Shown: positions 10,625 through 23,200 of the stretch, one piece after another
Layout of the letters: the number at the start of each line of letters is the position of its first letter
Numbering within the stretch: position 1 is the first letter of the stretch
DNA from: Hordeum vulgare subsp. vulgare
Taxonomy: Eukaryota > Streptophyta > Magnoliopsida > Poales > Poaceae
NCBI RefSeq assembly: GCF_904849725.1
Contig: NC_058518.1
Coordinates: 6,096,147 to 6,160,146, forward strand
Reading direction: 5' to 3'
Length of the DNA: 64,000 nt
Position numbers and translations under genes: made by a program
Notes under the pieces: model-generated
What the model was told of the DNA's origin: nothing
Database searches by the model: none
The model's input: the letters and a program-made list of their open reading frames with translations, nothing else

Positions 10625-12076
10625 TACTGCTAGCTACGCCTATCGGGATTTCCTTGGCAAGTATGCAAAGGATTCCCCCGCGGCCTTGGAGCCTTGCGTT
10701 GGTGTTCCCTTGAAGAGGAAAGGGTGATGTAGCACAGTGGCGGTAAGTATTTCCCTCAGTTTGAGAACCAAGGTATCAATCTAGTAGGAGGATCGCGTCA
10801 AGTCACAAGTACCTGCACAAACACAAAGAGCTTGCACCCAATGCTATGAAGGGGTGTGAATAGACCTGGGGGCCGTAGTGTTTACTAGTGGCTTCTCTCA
10901 TGAAAGCAAGTAGACGGTGGGTGAACGAATCACCGTCGAGCAATTGATAGAACCGCGCAAAGTCATGACTTTATCTATGGCAATGATCATACATATAGGC
11001 ATCACGTCCAAAACAAGTAGACCGATACTTTCTGCATCTACTACTATTACTCCACATGTCGACCGCTATCCAGCATGCATCTAGTGTATTAAGTTCATAA
11101 GATCAGAGTAAGACTTGCATCTACTACTATTACTACTTTCTGCATGCATCTTTCTGCATCTACTACTATTACCCTTGATGGCAACAAGACGATGCCTGCC
11201 TTGCTACCCCTTCTGTCACTGGGAAAGGTCACCACACGGTATGAACCCAAAACCAAGCACTTCTCCCATTGCAAGAATCATAGATCTAGTTGGCCAAACA
11301 GAACCCAAGACTCGAAGAGACTTACAAGGATATCAAATCATGCATATAAGAAATCAGCAAAGACTCGAATATAAATCATAGATAATCTTATCACAAATCC
11401 ACAATTCATCGGATCTCGACAAACACACCGCCAAAGAGGATTACATCGGATAGATCTCCATGAAGATCATGGAAAACTTTGTATTGAAGATCCAAGAGAG
11501 AGAAGAATCCATCTAGCTACTAACTATGGACCTGTAGGTCTGAAGTAGACTACTCACGAGTCATTGGAGAGGCAATGATGTTGATGTAGAAGCCCTACAG
11601 CTCCAAAGTCCCCTCCGGCAGGGCACCGGGAAGGGTCTCCAGGTGAGATCTCGCAGAAACGGAAGCTTGCGGTGGCGGAAAAGTGGTTTCGTGGACGCAT
11701 TGATTTTTTCTGGGATTTTAGGGAATATATAGGCCAAAGAGCTAGGGCAGGGGAGCACCAGGGGGGCACAAGCCTGGTAGCCGCGGGCACCAATGGCCGC
11801 GGCTACAGGGCTTGTGGGCCTCCTGCCTTGGCCCTCAAGTCCCCCGATCTTCTTCTGTTCTGGAAAAATTAATTTCGGGGATTTTATTCCATTTGGACTC
11901 TGTTCCAAAATCAGATCTGAAAAGAGTCAAAAACACAGAAAAAACAGGAACTGGCACTTGGCACTGAATTAATAAGTTAGTCCCAAAAAAGATATAAAAG
12001 GTATATAAAACATACAAAGTTGACAAGATAACAACATGAAACCATCAAAAATTATAGATACGTTTGAGACGTATCA
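10625..12076 (-). repeat. 5' LTR of the gypsy element
   Basis: Begins TGATACGTCT at 12076 on the - strand and ends AGCAGTA at 10625, where the normal CA has become TA. It is 1452 bp long. A short local duplication (ctactactattac and tttctgcat) lies at 11117-11172. Apart from the deletion and this duplication it is very like the 3' LTR. Confidence 0.9.
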
Positions 12077-12081
12077 GGAGG

Positions 12082-12620
12082 CTGTCCCTAACAAAAACTT
12101 TGCACTCATGTACAAATGCATTCTTGGTCCGCTTGGGAGCAATCGTTTGGCCATTTTCCGCGACTTCAGTGATGGTGAACCTTTCATCCTAGCGCAACAT
12201 TTTCTTCGGGCCTCATCTCCTTACGGAAGTTTGGCTTGATCTGGAGGGCTAAAATAAGAAAGAAGCGTTAATACATGTACATACCAAAACAGTTAATGCA
12301 TCAAGTCAGCACACGCATCATACCAGTACATAAAAGAAGAAATAAGCGTTCGGTCACCGGAGCCGTCATCATGATCTCCTTCCTCCGCCATTCGGTCAAC
12401 GGAGCCATCATGACCTCCTTCCTCCTCCATTGTTGGATCACCAGAGCCGTCATTCTCTCCTTCCTGACCATTGGTGTCGTTGAGAAACGACAAGAGATCA
12501 CCTCCGTCGCGGATTATATCCCCAACAACTCTTCTTGTTCCAAGTCTCTATCCATGGTTTCTGCAAATATTACAACATGGCAATATACAAACATGAGAGA
12601 TGGATTAGCGTGGCAAACAT
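12082..12620 (-). pseudogene. CACTA 2 ORF, N-terminal part beyond the gypsy insertion
   Basis: Reading leftward, the translation just before the insertion is FTITEVAENGQTIAPKRTK followed by FVHECKVFVRDSLP, which leads in frame into the sequence at 4057. This matches the region just upstream of the PTTA domain in CACTA proteins. Further upstream (12293-12493) is an acidic region with imperfect repeats of a Glu/Gly/His/Asp-rich unit (MEEEGGHDGSVDRMAEEGDHDDGSGDR). The start and exon structure are uncertain. Confidence 0.6.
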
Positions 12621-12640
12621 GGACTTAATATCATGACAAT

Positions 12641-13640
12641 GGATTAGTGGCAAACATCATGCAAAGTTGACAGGTTTTATAACATTCAGTTAATGACGAT
12701 CGTCCAGGACTCCTCCCCCCTCATGTCGAAGTTATACCAATATTATTGGGATTATGTTTTAAATACCCCCCCCCCCTCCTCCTCATGTCGAGGTCAATGA
12801 ACAACATGTAAATTTCTAAGTGATTGCTAAACTTTTATGCTTCATTTATATGAAGATCCATTATCCAATATAGGGTTTAGGGTGGCAGAAATCAGAGGAT
12901 AGTTTTGGGGTAGCATGCACTCATAATATTCAACAATACAAGTACAATCACACTTATTTGGGCGTTGAATGCACATTTTACAATATTGCATCAGTTCCTG
13001 TAATCACATGCACTAAGATCTGGCCCGGCTAAATGTGCGGTTGTCTCTTTGTGCAGAATGCACTTAGATCAGACCTCTAAGATGTTTACAGTGCGAGATT
13101 ATAACTTGGTTAGTCCGAAACACTTTATTATATAACAATGACATCCAACGAGTGACTGTGGTGCATTTGTTTTCAAGTGAGTGCGGTGACGTCATCAAGT
13201 ATATAGCAACTATAGGAACGGGAGCTTCACATTTTCATTTAAAAAAGTAGCTTCAAATTTTCATTTCAAAAAAAGACTTGCTTCACATTTTCATTTTACA
13301 AAAACACTACCTTCATATTTTCATTTAAAAAACAGAGCACATTTCCACAAAATATCTCATCTCTCAAAATGGGAGCTTCACATATTCATTTGAAAACTCA
13401 TCATGCATATGCAAAATTTAACATTTGTTTCTCTATCTAAAAAAACCTAAAAAATTCTCCCATATCTCTCACATTTCCACAAAACATCTCATCTCATCTC
13501 CACAAAACATCTCATACATCTCATCTCAGCTCATCTCATCTAAAAAACAAAGCACATCTAAGAAAAGAGAGAATGTTTCATACATCTCATCTCATCTCAT
13601 CTCATTATGCAACAAAAAATCATCTGTCTATTCATCTAAT
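12641..13640. other. AT-rich transposon-derived spacer with short repeats
   Basis: No supported gene. It contains a run of cttcacattttcattt units (13225-13390) and a run of catctcatctcatct units (13480-13605). These look like simple repeats inside the 5' noncoding part of CACTA 2 or the end of CACTA 3. No terminal CACTA motif was found, so the boundary between the two is unknown. Confidence 0.4.
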
Positions 13641-14036
13641 GGTCACGGGCGACCATGGCCGAAGCAGTGGCACCAGGGGACCATGGCCGGAGCACTCGTA
13701 GCAGGGGCGAGCATGGCCTGACCAGTGGCAGCAGGGGGGCTTGGGAAAGGGGGAGACCACTAGGTGCGCGGGGATGGAGTTGTGGAGGCCGGCGACGACG
13801 AGGAGCGGGCTCTGGGACATGCGGGGACAGTGAGGAGGGCGCGCCAGGACGTCTGGCGCCGACGATGGTCAGCGGGCTCAAGGACGGCAGGGCGTTGGCG
13901 AGGGGCGACGGCGCGGTCGGCAGCCTGGCGGCATCGAGGTGGTCGTCGGCACCGTCAGGGGAGAGGAGGAGAAGAAACTGGATGGTGATTGGAAAAATTG
14001 CAAAGTCCCGCTTATATAGGACCCCTTTTAGTACCA

Positions 14037-14094
14037 GTTGGTGGCTCTAACCGGGACTAAAGCCCCTCCTTTAGTCCCGGTCCGAGCCACCAAC
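14037..14094. repeat. Subterminal hairpin 1
   Basis: Arms ggtggctctaaccgggacta and its near-complement ending ccgagccacc, with a loop of about six bases (cccctc). Confidence 0.6.
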
Positions 14095-14141
14095 CGGGAC
14101 TAAAGCTCATTTTCAGCAGCGCAAAGGGCAGGAAGCACAGA

Positions 14142-14222
14142 CCTTTAGTCCTCGTTGGTGGCTACAACCGGGACTAAAGGGGGCGTTTAGTCCCGGTTGA
14201 GGCCACCAACTCGTACTAAAGG
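14142..14222. repeat. Subterminal hairpin 2
   Basis: Two arms of about 38 bases: cctttagtcctcgttggtgg... and ...ccaccaactcgtactaaagg, with a loop near 14180. It pairs over nearly its full length with a few mismatches. Confidence 0.65.
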
Positions 14223-14465
14223 CCTGCAGCTGGCACGGCGTCGGGCGGGTGGATGTTCAGTCCCATCTCGCTTGCTGAGAGGCGTCGAGAGTGGTTTATA
14301 AGCGCGGCTGCGCCAACCCTCTCGAGCTCCTCTCTTATGCAGGCCTACGGGTCTAAACACACTCTCTCTGTCTATGGGCCTATTAGGGATGTTGCGGGAT
14401 GCATCTTGGCCCAACTAGCGTGTAGGGTTTCTAGTCGTATGCACGCCGTGGTGGCCGAGTAGGCG

Positions 14466-15068
14466 GCATTTGTTTTTTTTGCTTTAATACTTTTTAGTCC
14501 TCGTTTGTCGTAGCAACGAGCTAAATACTTAGAGTTTTTGAGTGATTCTTTTTTGCTTTAGGTCACAAAAATTATAAAATTTCTCTTAGTGCGAGTAGTT
14601 TTCAAATTTGAATAGTTTAAAGTTGAATTCATTGCTATTAAAGATTTTTTTTCTGTTGTTTTAATTTGCTATTAAAGATTTTAACAAAAAAAACTTTATG
14701 AAAATTCTTTTTAGTTGATATATTTTTGATTCTTTTTAGTTAATGTTTTACTTGATTCTTTTTAGTTAATTCTTTTTAACAAATAAATGCTTTGATAATT
14801 TTAGTTAATATTTGAACTCATTCTTTTTAGTTCATTCTTTTTAGTTAATGTTTTAGTTGATTCCTTTTAGTTCATTCTTTTTAGTTAATATTTTAGTTGA
14901 TTCTTTTTAGTTCATTCTTTTTAACAAATAAATACTTTGATAATGTTAGTTAATATTTTTTTAATTCTTTTTAGTCCATTCTTTTCAACAAATAAATACA
15001 TTGTTAATTTTAGTTAATATTATTTTGATTCTTTTTAGTTCATTCTTTTTGCTATTAGTTTATTCTTT
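14466..15068. repeat. AT-rich minisatellite-like tract built from ttctttttagtt units
   Basis: The words gattctttttagtt, cattctttttagtt and aacaaataaata recur many times between about 14700 and 15060, some in blocks of about 60 bp. There is no coding potential. It lies between the TTTAGTCCC subterminal repeats and the 338-bp tandem repeats, so it is probably part of a CACTA end. Confidence 0.6.
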
Positions 15069-15591
15069 GAGCTAAATGACCTTGAAATTGAAAAACACTA
15101 CAAATGAACTCTGAAAAGGTTGAAATTTGGCATGATATCATCATTTCACCCACATAGCATGTGCTAAAAAGTAGAGAGAGTTACGACAAAACCTGGATGC
15201 ACTTCGTGTACAATAATGGACAATCTCATTCGAAGTATGAGAGTTTCGGTCGGAAACTCGTCTGTTACAAAGGGATTTTATTTTTTGAACTTATTTCAAC
15301 TCCAGACTTTTTGTGCGTTCAACATGCACCATTCAAAGCCACATCATCAATTTTCATACCTTTCTGACTTCATTTGGTATTTTTCATGTATTTACTGATT
15401 TTTTTTGAGCTAAATGACCCTGAAATTAAAAAACACTACAAATGAACTCTGAAAAGGTTGAAAGTTGGCATGGTATCATCATTTCATCCACATAGCATGT
15501 GCTAAAATGTTGAGAGGGTTACGGCAAAAACTGGAGACACTTCGTGTACAAAATGGACAATCTTTTTCGAAGTATTAGGGTTTCGGACGAA
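15069..15591. repeat. Tandem repeat of about 338 bp, cut by the Angela insertion
   Basis: One unit starts gagctaaatgaccttgaaat at 15069 and the next, closely similar, at 15407. The second is broken at 15591 by the copia insertion and resumes at 25852 (catctactacaaagtgattt, compare cgtctgttacaaagggattt at 15257). Units like this are common in the ends of large Triticeae CACTA elements. Confidence 0.7.
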
Positions 15592-15596
15592 AACTC

Positions 15597-17431
15597 TGTT
15601 GGAAATATGCCCTAGAGGCAATAATAAATTAGGTATTATTATATTTCTTTGTTGTGATAAACTTTTATTATCCATGCTATAATTTTATTTATTGGAAACA
15701 TAGATACATGTGTGGATACATAGACAAAACAGTGTCCCTAGTAAGCCTCTAGTTGGCTAGCTCGTTGATCAAAGATGGTCAAGGTTTCCTGACCTTAGAC
15801 AAGTGTTGTCGCTTGATAATGGGATCACATCATTAGAAGAATCATGTGATGGACTAGACCCAAACTATGTACGTAGCATATTGATCGTGTCATTTTATTG
15901 CTATTGTTTTCTGCGTGTCAAGTATTTATTTCTATGACCATGAGATCATATAACTCACTGACACCGGAGGAATACCTTGTGTGTATCAAACGTCACAACG
16001 TAACTGGATGATTATAAAGGTACTCTACAGGTATCTACGAAGGTATCCATTGAGTTAGTATGGATCAAGGCTGGGATTTGTCACTCTGTGTGAGGGAGAG
16101 TTATCTCGGGGCCCACTCGGTAATACAACATTACACACAAGCCTTGCAAGCAATATGACTAAGTGTAAGTCACGGGATCTTGTATTACAGAACGAGTAAA
16201 GAGACTTGCCGGTAATGAGATTGAAATAGGTATGCGAATACCAACGATCGAATCTCAGGCATGTAACATACCGAAGGACAAAGGGAATGACATACGAGAT
16301 TATATGAATCCTTGGCACTGAGGTTCAATCGATAAGATCTTCGGAGAATATGTAGGATCCAATATGGACATCATGGTCCCGCTATTGGATATTGACCGAG
16401 TAGTGTCTCGGGTCATGTCTACATAGTTCTCGAACCCGCAGGGTCTGCACACTTAAGGTTCGATGATGTTTTAGTATAATTGAGTTATATGTGTGGTTAA
16501 CGAATGTTGTTTGGAGTCCCGGATGAGATCACGGATGTCACGAGGGTTTCCGGAATTGTCTGGAAACGAAGATTGATATATAGGATGGTTTCATTTGGTC
16601 ACCGGAAAGTTTTGGGCAATTCCTGCAGTGTACCGGGAGTGAAGAATGGGTTCTGGGTGTTTACTGGGAGGGGCCCACCCACCCGGGAGTGAGCCCAAGG
16701 CCCTAGGGTGGCGCACCAGATCCTTATTGGGCTGGTGGAGTCAGCCCAAGAGGGCTATGGCGCCACATAAGAAAATACCAGAAGAAAAGAAGAAGAAAAA
16801 GGAAAGAGGGAGGTGGGAAGGAAGAGGAGGACCCCTCCTTCCCAAACCGAATTGGAGGAGGAGTCCTCCTCCTCCTGGCGGTCGGCGCACCTTGAGGCCC
16901 TTGTGCCTCAAGGCTAAGCCCCTCCCCTCCTCCTATATATAGTGGTGGTTTAAGGCTTTTTGAGATACAACTTTGCCACATGCAACTCTAGCCTATTCTA
17001 CATAGTTTTACCTCTAGATCGGATTTCTGCGGAGCTCGAGCGGGGCCCTGTAGGAGTAGATCATCACCACCACCGGAGCGCCATCACGCTGCTGGAGAAC
17101 TCATCTACTTCTCCATCTTGCTTGCTGGATCAAGAAGGCCGATATCGTCATTGAGCTGTACATGTGCTGAATGCGGAGGTGCCGTCCGTTCGGCGCTAGA
17201 TCGGGACGGATCGTGGGACGAATCGGGAGTCGGTTCGTGGGACGGATCGTGGGACGGTTCTAGGGATGGGTCGTGAAGACGTTCCACTACATCAACCGCA
17301 TTTCTTAATGCTTCCCGCTGAGCGATCTACAAGGGTACGTAGATCTAATCTCCTCTCATAGACGGACATCACCATGATAGGTCTTCGTGTGCGTAGGAAA
17401 TTTTTTGTTTCCCATGCAACGTTCCCCAACA
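15597..17431 (+). repeat. 5' LTR of Angela-type element
   Basis: 1835 bp, TGTTGGAAAT to CCCCAACA. A TATA-like ctatatatagtgg lies at about 16932, where LTR transcription would begin; it recurs in the 3' LTR near 25348. Confidence 0.92.
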
Positions 17432-17432
17432 A

Positions 17433-17448
17433 TGGCATCATGAGCTAG
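17433..17448 (+). promoter_or_regulatory. Primer-binding site of Angela-type element, mutated
   Basis: Sequence tggcatcatgagctag, a degenerate form of the initiator-tRNA-Met complement TGGTATCAGAGCCAGG used by this group, one base inside the LTR. Confidence 0.65.
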
Positions 17449-18162
17449 GTTCATGCGTAGATGTTATCTTGAGTAGACCACAAAAGGTTTTGTGGACGGT
17501 GATGTTCGATTTGCTGCCCTCCTTAGTCTTTTCTCGATTTGGCGGTATTGTTGGATTGAAGCGGCCCGGGCCGACATAACTCGTACACTTACAAGAGATT
17601 GGTTTCATTGATTGACATGCAACCTCGTTGCATAAAGATGACTGGCGGGTGCCTGTTTCTTCAGCTTTAGTTGAATTGGTTTTGACCGAGGCGGTCCTTG
17701 GAGAGCTTAAATAGCAATTTGCACATGTCCATTGTGGTTTTTGCGTAAGTAAGATGCGATCATACTAGATACCCATAGCAGCCACGTAAAAACATGCAAC
17801 AACAAATTAGAGGACGTCTAACTTGTTTTTGCAGGGTATGCTTGTGATATGATATGGCCGATGACGTGGTCTGATATATTGGATGTATGAGATGATCATG
17901 TTGTAATAGTTAATATAGACTTGCATGTCGATGCTACGGCAACCGGCAGGAGCCATAGGGTTGTCTTTAAACTAACGTTTGTGTTTGCAGACGCGTTTAC
18001 TATATTGCTAGGTCGTAGCTTTAGTAGTAATAGCATAGATAGCACGACAACCTCGATGGCGACACATTGATGGAGATCATGATGATGGAGATCATGGTGT
18101 GGTGCCGGTGACAAGAAGATCATGCCGGTGCTTAAGTGATGGAGATCAAGAAGCACAAGATG
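17449..18162 (+). other. 5' untranslated interior of the Angela-type element
   Basis: No ORF. Corresponds to the leader seen in the better-preserved copy at 39306-40544, for example the shared facgt/tacgtgg and caacaacaa words near the gag start. It resumes at 19697 after the nested LTR and runs to about 20240. Confidence 0.55.
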
Positions 18163-18167
18163 ATGGC

Positions 18168-19691
18168 TGCTACCTCTTGAGCTTGCGTTGGTTTTTCCCT
18201 TGAAGAGGAAAGGGTGATGCAGCAAAGTAGCGATAAGTATTTCCCTCAGTTTGAGAACCAAGGTATCAATCCAGTAGGAGTATCAAGATGAGGCACCAAT
18301 GTACCTGCGCAAAAACAAACAAACTTGCGCCCAACGGGAAAAAGGGGTTGTCAATCCCTTCACGATTATTTGCAAGGTGACATCTGAAGGTGAAAAGTGC
18401 AACAAAGTAATTTTGTAGATCTGAATATAGGATGTGAAGTAGACCCGGGGGCCATAGTGTTCACTAGAGGCTTCTCTCATAACAGGAAGTATTGCAGTGG
18501 GTGAACGAATTACTGTCGAGCAATTGATAGAATCGCGCAAAGTCATGACGATATCTAAGGCAATGATCATACATATAGGCATCACGTCCGAGACAAGTAG
18601 ACCGATACTTTCTGCATCTACTACTATTACTCCACACATCGACCGCTATCCAGCATGCATCTAGTTTATTGAGTTCATAACAAATAGAGTAACGCCTTAA
18701 GCAAGATGACATGATGTAGAGGGATAGATTCATGCAATATGATATAAACCCCATCTTTTTACCCTTGATGGCAACAACACGATGCGTGCCTCGCTACCCT
18801 TTCTGTCAATGGGTGAGGACACCGCACGGTATGAACCCAAAACCAAGCACTTCTCCCATTGCAAGAATTATAGATCAAGTTGGCCAAACGAAACCCAAAA
18901 CTCGAAGAGAATTACAAGGATACGAAATCATGCATATAAGACATCAGAGGAGACTCAAATAATATTCATAGATAATCTGATCATAAATCCACAATTCATC
19001 GGATCTCGACAAACACACCGCAAAAGAAAGTTACATCAGATACATCTCCATGAAGATCATGGAGAACTTTGTATTGAAGATCCAAGAGAGAGAAGAAGCC
19101 ATCTAGCTACTAGCTATGGACCCGAAGGTCTGTGATGAACTACTCACGCATCATCGGAGAGGCAATGGTGTTGATGAAGAAGCCCTCCGTGTCCGAATCC
19201 CCCTCCGGAAGGGCACCAGAAGGGTCCCCAGATGGGATCTTGTGGAGCCAGATGCTTGCGGCGGCGGAAAAGTATTTTCGTGGCTCTCTTCTTTGGTTTT
19301 GTGATTTTAGAGAATTTATAGGCGAAAGAGGTAGGGCAAAGGAGCCGCGTGGGGCCCACAAGCGTGCCACACCCCCCCCCCCACCTAGGCCGCGGCTAGG
19401 GGGCTTGTGATATCCCACGAGGTCTCCTGCCTTGGTTCTTAAGTCCCCTGTGTATCTTCTGTTATGGAAAAAATCATCCCGCGGGTTTTATTCCGTTTGG
19501 ACTCCGTTTAAAATTCTTCTCTGAAAAAGGTCAAAAACACGAAAAAAAACAGAAATTGGCACTTGGCACTGAGTTAATAGGTTAGTCCCAAAAAACATAT
19601 AAATAGCATATTCATGCATATAAAACATCCAAAGTTGACAAGATAATAGCATGGAACCATAAAAAATTATAGATACGTTGGAGACGTATCA
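18168..19691 (-). mobile_element. Solo LTR of a gypsy family related to the 4063-12076 element
   Basis: 1524 bp. On the - strand it begins TGATACGTCTCCAACG at 19691 and ends GCTCAAGAGGTAGCA at 18168. It has a perfect 5-bp target duplication ATGGC at 18163-18167 and 19692-19696. There is no internal region, so it is the product of LTR-LTR recombination after a full insertion. Confidence 0.92.
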
Positions 19692-20239
19692 ATGGCCATA
19701 TCATGTCACTTATGAATTGCATGTGATGTTAATCCTTTTATGCACCTTATTTTGCTTAGAACGACGGTAGCATTATAAGGTGATCTCTCACTAAAATTTC
19801 AAGATGAAATTGTGTTCTCCCCGACTGTGCACCGTTGCGACAGTTCGTCGTTTCGAGACACCACGTGATGATCGGGTGTGATAGACTCAACGTTCACATA
19901 CAACGGTTGCAAAACAGTTGCACACGCGGAACACTCGGGTTAAACTTGACAATCCTAGCATGTGCAGACATGGCCTCGGAACACATGAGACCGAAAGGTC
20001 GAGCATGAATCGTATAGTTGATATGATTAGCATAGAGATGCTTACCACTGAAACTATTCTCAACTCACATGATGATCGGACTTGAGTTAGTGGATTTGGA
20101 TCATGTACCACTCAAATGACTAGAGAGATGTACTTTTTGAGTGGGAGTTTATTAAGTAATTTGTTTAAATTAAACTATAATTATCATGAACATAGACAAA
20201 AGGTCTTTGTGAATTATGATGTAGCTTGTGCTATAGCTC

Positions 20240-23200
20240 TACTGTTTTTATATGTTCCTAGAGAAAATTTAGTTGAAAGATGATAGTAGCAACTTTGCGG
20301 ACTCAGTCCGTAAAACTGAGGATTGTCCTCATTGCTGCGCAGAAGACTTATGTCCTTAATGCACCACTCGGTGTGATGCACCTCGAGCGTCATCTGTGGA
20401 TGTTGTGAACATCTGACATACACGTTTTTGATGACTACGTGATAGTTCAGTGCGTAATACTTAATGGCTTAGAAGAAAGGCGACGAAGACGTTTTTGAAA
20501 CGTCACAGAACATAAGAGATGTTCTAAGAGATGAAATTGAGATTTCATGCTCGTGCCCTTGTTGAGAGGTATGAGACCTCCGACAAGATTCTTTGTATAC
20601 AAAGTAAAGGAGAAAAGCTCAATCGTTGAGCATGTGCTCACATTGTCTAAGTACAACAATCGCTTGAATCAAGTGGGAGTTAATCTTCAGATGAGATAGT
20701 GATGGTTCTCCAAAAGTCACTGCCACCAAGCTGCTAGAGCTTCGTGATGAACTATAACATATCAAGGATAGATGTGGTGATCCTTGAGCGATTTCGTAAT
20801 GTTTGACACTGCGAAAGTAGAAATCAAGAAGGAGCATCAATTGTTGATGGTTAGTAAAACCACTAGTTTCAAGAAGGGCAAGGGCTAGAAGGGATACTTC
20901 ATGAAACGAAAAACCAGTTGATGCTCTAATGAAGAAACCCAAGATTGAACCCAAACCCGAGACTAAGTGCTTCTGTTATGAGGGGAACGATCACTGAGGC
21001 AGAGATACCCTAGATACTTGGTAGATGAGAAGGCTGGTGAAGTCAACGGAAGTATATTTGATATACATAATATTGATGTGTACTTTACTAGTACTCCTAG
21101 TAGCGGTATTAGATACCGGTTCGATTGCTAAGTGATTAGTAACTCGAAATAAAAGCTACGGAATAAACGGAGACTAGCTAAAGGCGAGGTGACAATAAGT
21201 GTTGGAAGTGTTTCCAAGGTTGATATGATCAAACATCGCACGCTCCCTCTACCATCAGGATTGGTGTTAAACCTAAATAATTGTTATTTGGTGTTTGCGT
21301 TGAGCATGAACATGATTGGATCGTGTTTATTGCAATACGATTATTCATTTAAAGAGAATAATGGTTATTCTATTTGCTTGAATAATTACCTTCAATGGTT
21401 TATTGAATCTCGATCGTAGTGTTACACATGTTCATAATATTGGTGCCAAAGGATACAAAGTAATAATGATAGTACCAATTATTTGTGGCACCGCCGCTTG
21501 AGTCATGTTGGTGTAAAATGCATGAAGAAGCTCCATGCTGATGGATCTTTGTACTCACTCATTTTTGAAACGTTTGAGACATGCAAACCATACTTGTTGG
21601 TATAAATGCATGAAGAAACTCCATGCAGATGGATCATTTGGACTCACTTGATTTTGAATCACATGAGACATGCATAATCATACCACATGGAACAAGAAAG
21701 TAACTTGTTGGATGCAATACATTTTTTATGTGAGCAGCCCAATGAGTGCTGAGGCACGCAATGGATATCGTTATGTTCTTACTTCACTGATGATTTGAGT
21801 AGATACATGAGTATTTACTTGATGAATCACAAGTCAGAAATGTTGAAAAGTTCAAAGCTATTTCAGAGAGAAGATCATCGTGACAAGAGGATAAACTGTC
21901 TACAATATGATCATAGAGATGAATATCTGAGTTGCAAGTTTTGGTACACAGTTAAGACAATGTGGAAATTGTTTCGCAGTTCATGCCACCTAGAACACCA
22001 TACTGTGATGGTGTGTCACGTCATAGCCGCGCCCTATTGGATATAGCGCATACTATGATATCTCTTGTCGAATTACCACTATCGTTTATGCCTTATGCAT
22101 TATAGACAACCGCATTCACTTTAAATAGGGCACCATGTATTTCCGTTGAGATGACACGGTATAGATTATGGTTTGGAGAAACCAAAGCTGTTGTTTCTTG
22201 AAAGTTTGGGGCTGCGACGCTTATGTGAAAAAGGTTTCAATCTGATAAGCTCGAACCCAAAGCGGATAAATGCATCTTCATAGGATATCCAAAACAGTTG
22301 GATACATCTCCTATCTCAGATCCAGAAGCAAAGTGTTTGTTTCTAGAAACGGGTTCTTTCTCGAGGAAAGGTTTCTCTCGAAAGAATTGAGTGGGAGAGT
22401 AGTGGAACTTGACAAGGTTAAAGAACCGTGACTTCAACCAGTATGTAGCCGGGCGCAGGAAGTTGTTCCTGTGGCGCCTACACCAATTGAAGTGGAAACT
22501 GATGATGGTGATCATTGAGCTTCGGATTAAGTTACTGCAAAACCTCGTAGGTCGACAAGGTCGCGCACTACTACAGAGTGGTACGGTAACCCTGTATTGG
22601 AGGTCATGTTGTTGAACAACAATGAACCTACGAACTATGGAGAAGCGTTGGTGGGCCTGGATTCTGACAAATGGTTGGAGGCCATGAAATCTGAGAGAGG
22701 ATCCATGTATGAAAACAAAGTGTATATTTTGGAAGAACTACTTGATGGTCATAGGACTGTTAAGTAAAGATGGATCTTTAAAGAGAAGACATACGATGAT
22801 GGTGAAAAGTCACCATTAAGAAAAGCTCGACTTGTCGCAAGGATGTTTCCGACAAGTTCAAAGAGTTGACTATGATGAGACTTTCTCACTCGTAGCGATG
22901 ATAAAAGTCTGTTGGAATTATGTTAGTAGTTGCTGCATTATTTATGAAATATTGCACATAGGATGTCAAAACATTGTTTCCTCGACGGTTTCCTTGAGGA
23001 AAGGTTGTACGTGATACAACCAGAAGGTTTTGTCGATCCTAAGGATGCTAACAAGTGTGCACGCTCCATCGATCCTTCTATGGACTGTTGCAAGCATCTC
23101 GGAGTTGGAATATACGCTTTGATGAGATGATCAAAGCTTTTGGGTTTGTACAAGGTTTATGTAAAACTTGTATTTCCAAAGAAGTGAGTGGGAGCACTAT

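Larger units (their letters stand above)
4063..12076 (-). mobile_element. Non-autonomous gypsy-type LTR retrotransposon, gag and protease only
   Basis: A complete element of about 8.0 kb with two LTRs (4063-5622 and 10625-12076) flanked by a perfect 5-bp target duplication GGAGG at 4058-4062 and 12077-12081. On the - strand the order is 5' LTR, primer-binding site, gag, aspartic protease, a long noncoding stretch, a purine-rich tract, 3' LTR. No reverse transcriptase, RNase H or integrase is present anywhere between the LTRs, so it must move with enzymes from a related autonomous element. The protease active site DLGAS is typical of the Athila/Tat branch of plant gypsy elements. The family name cannot be fixed without a repeat-library search. 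It split the coding region of CACTA 2; both sides of the break are recognisable. Confidence 0.9.
13641..14465. repeat. GC-rich CACTA subterminal region with TTTAGTCCCGGTT repeats
   Basis: The first half is GC-rich and open in several frames but shows no recognisable domain. From 14027 on there are at least six copies of the ctttagtcccggtt / aaccgggactaaag motif in both directions, the same motif as at the end of CACTA 1. Two inverted pairs form good hairpins. Confidence 0.6.

Noticed and set aside
13655..14050. 131-codon + strand frame with Gly/Arg-rich protein
   Set aside because: GC-rich CACTA subterminal sequence open in three frames; no domain, and it runs into the TTTAGTCCC repeats.
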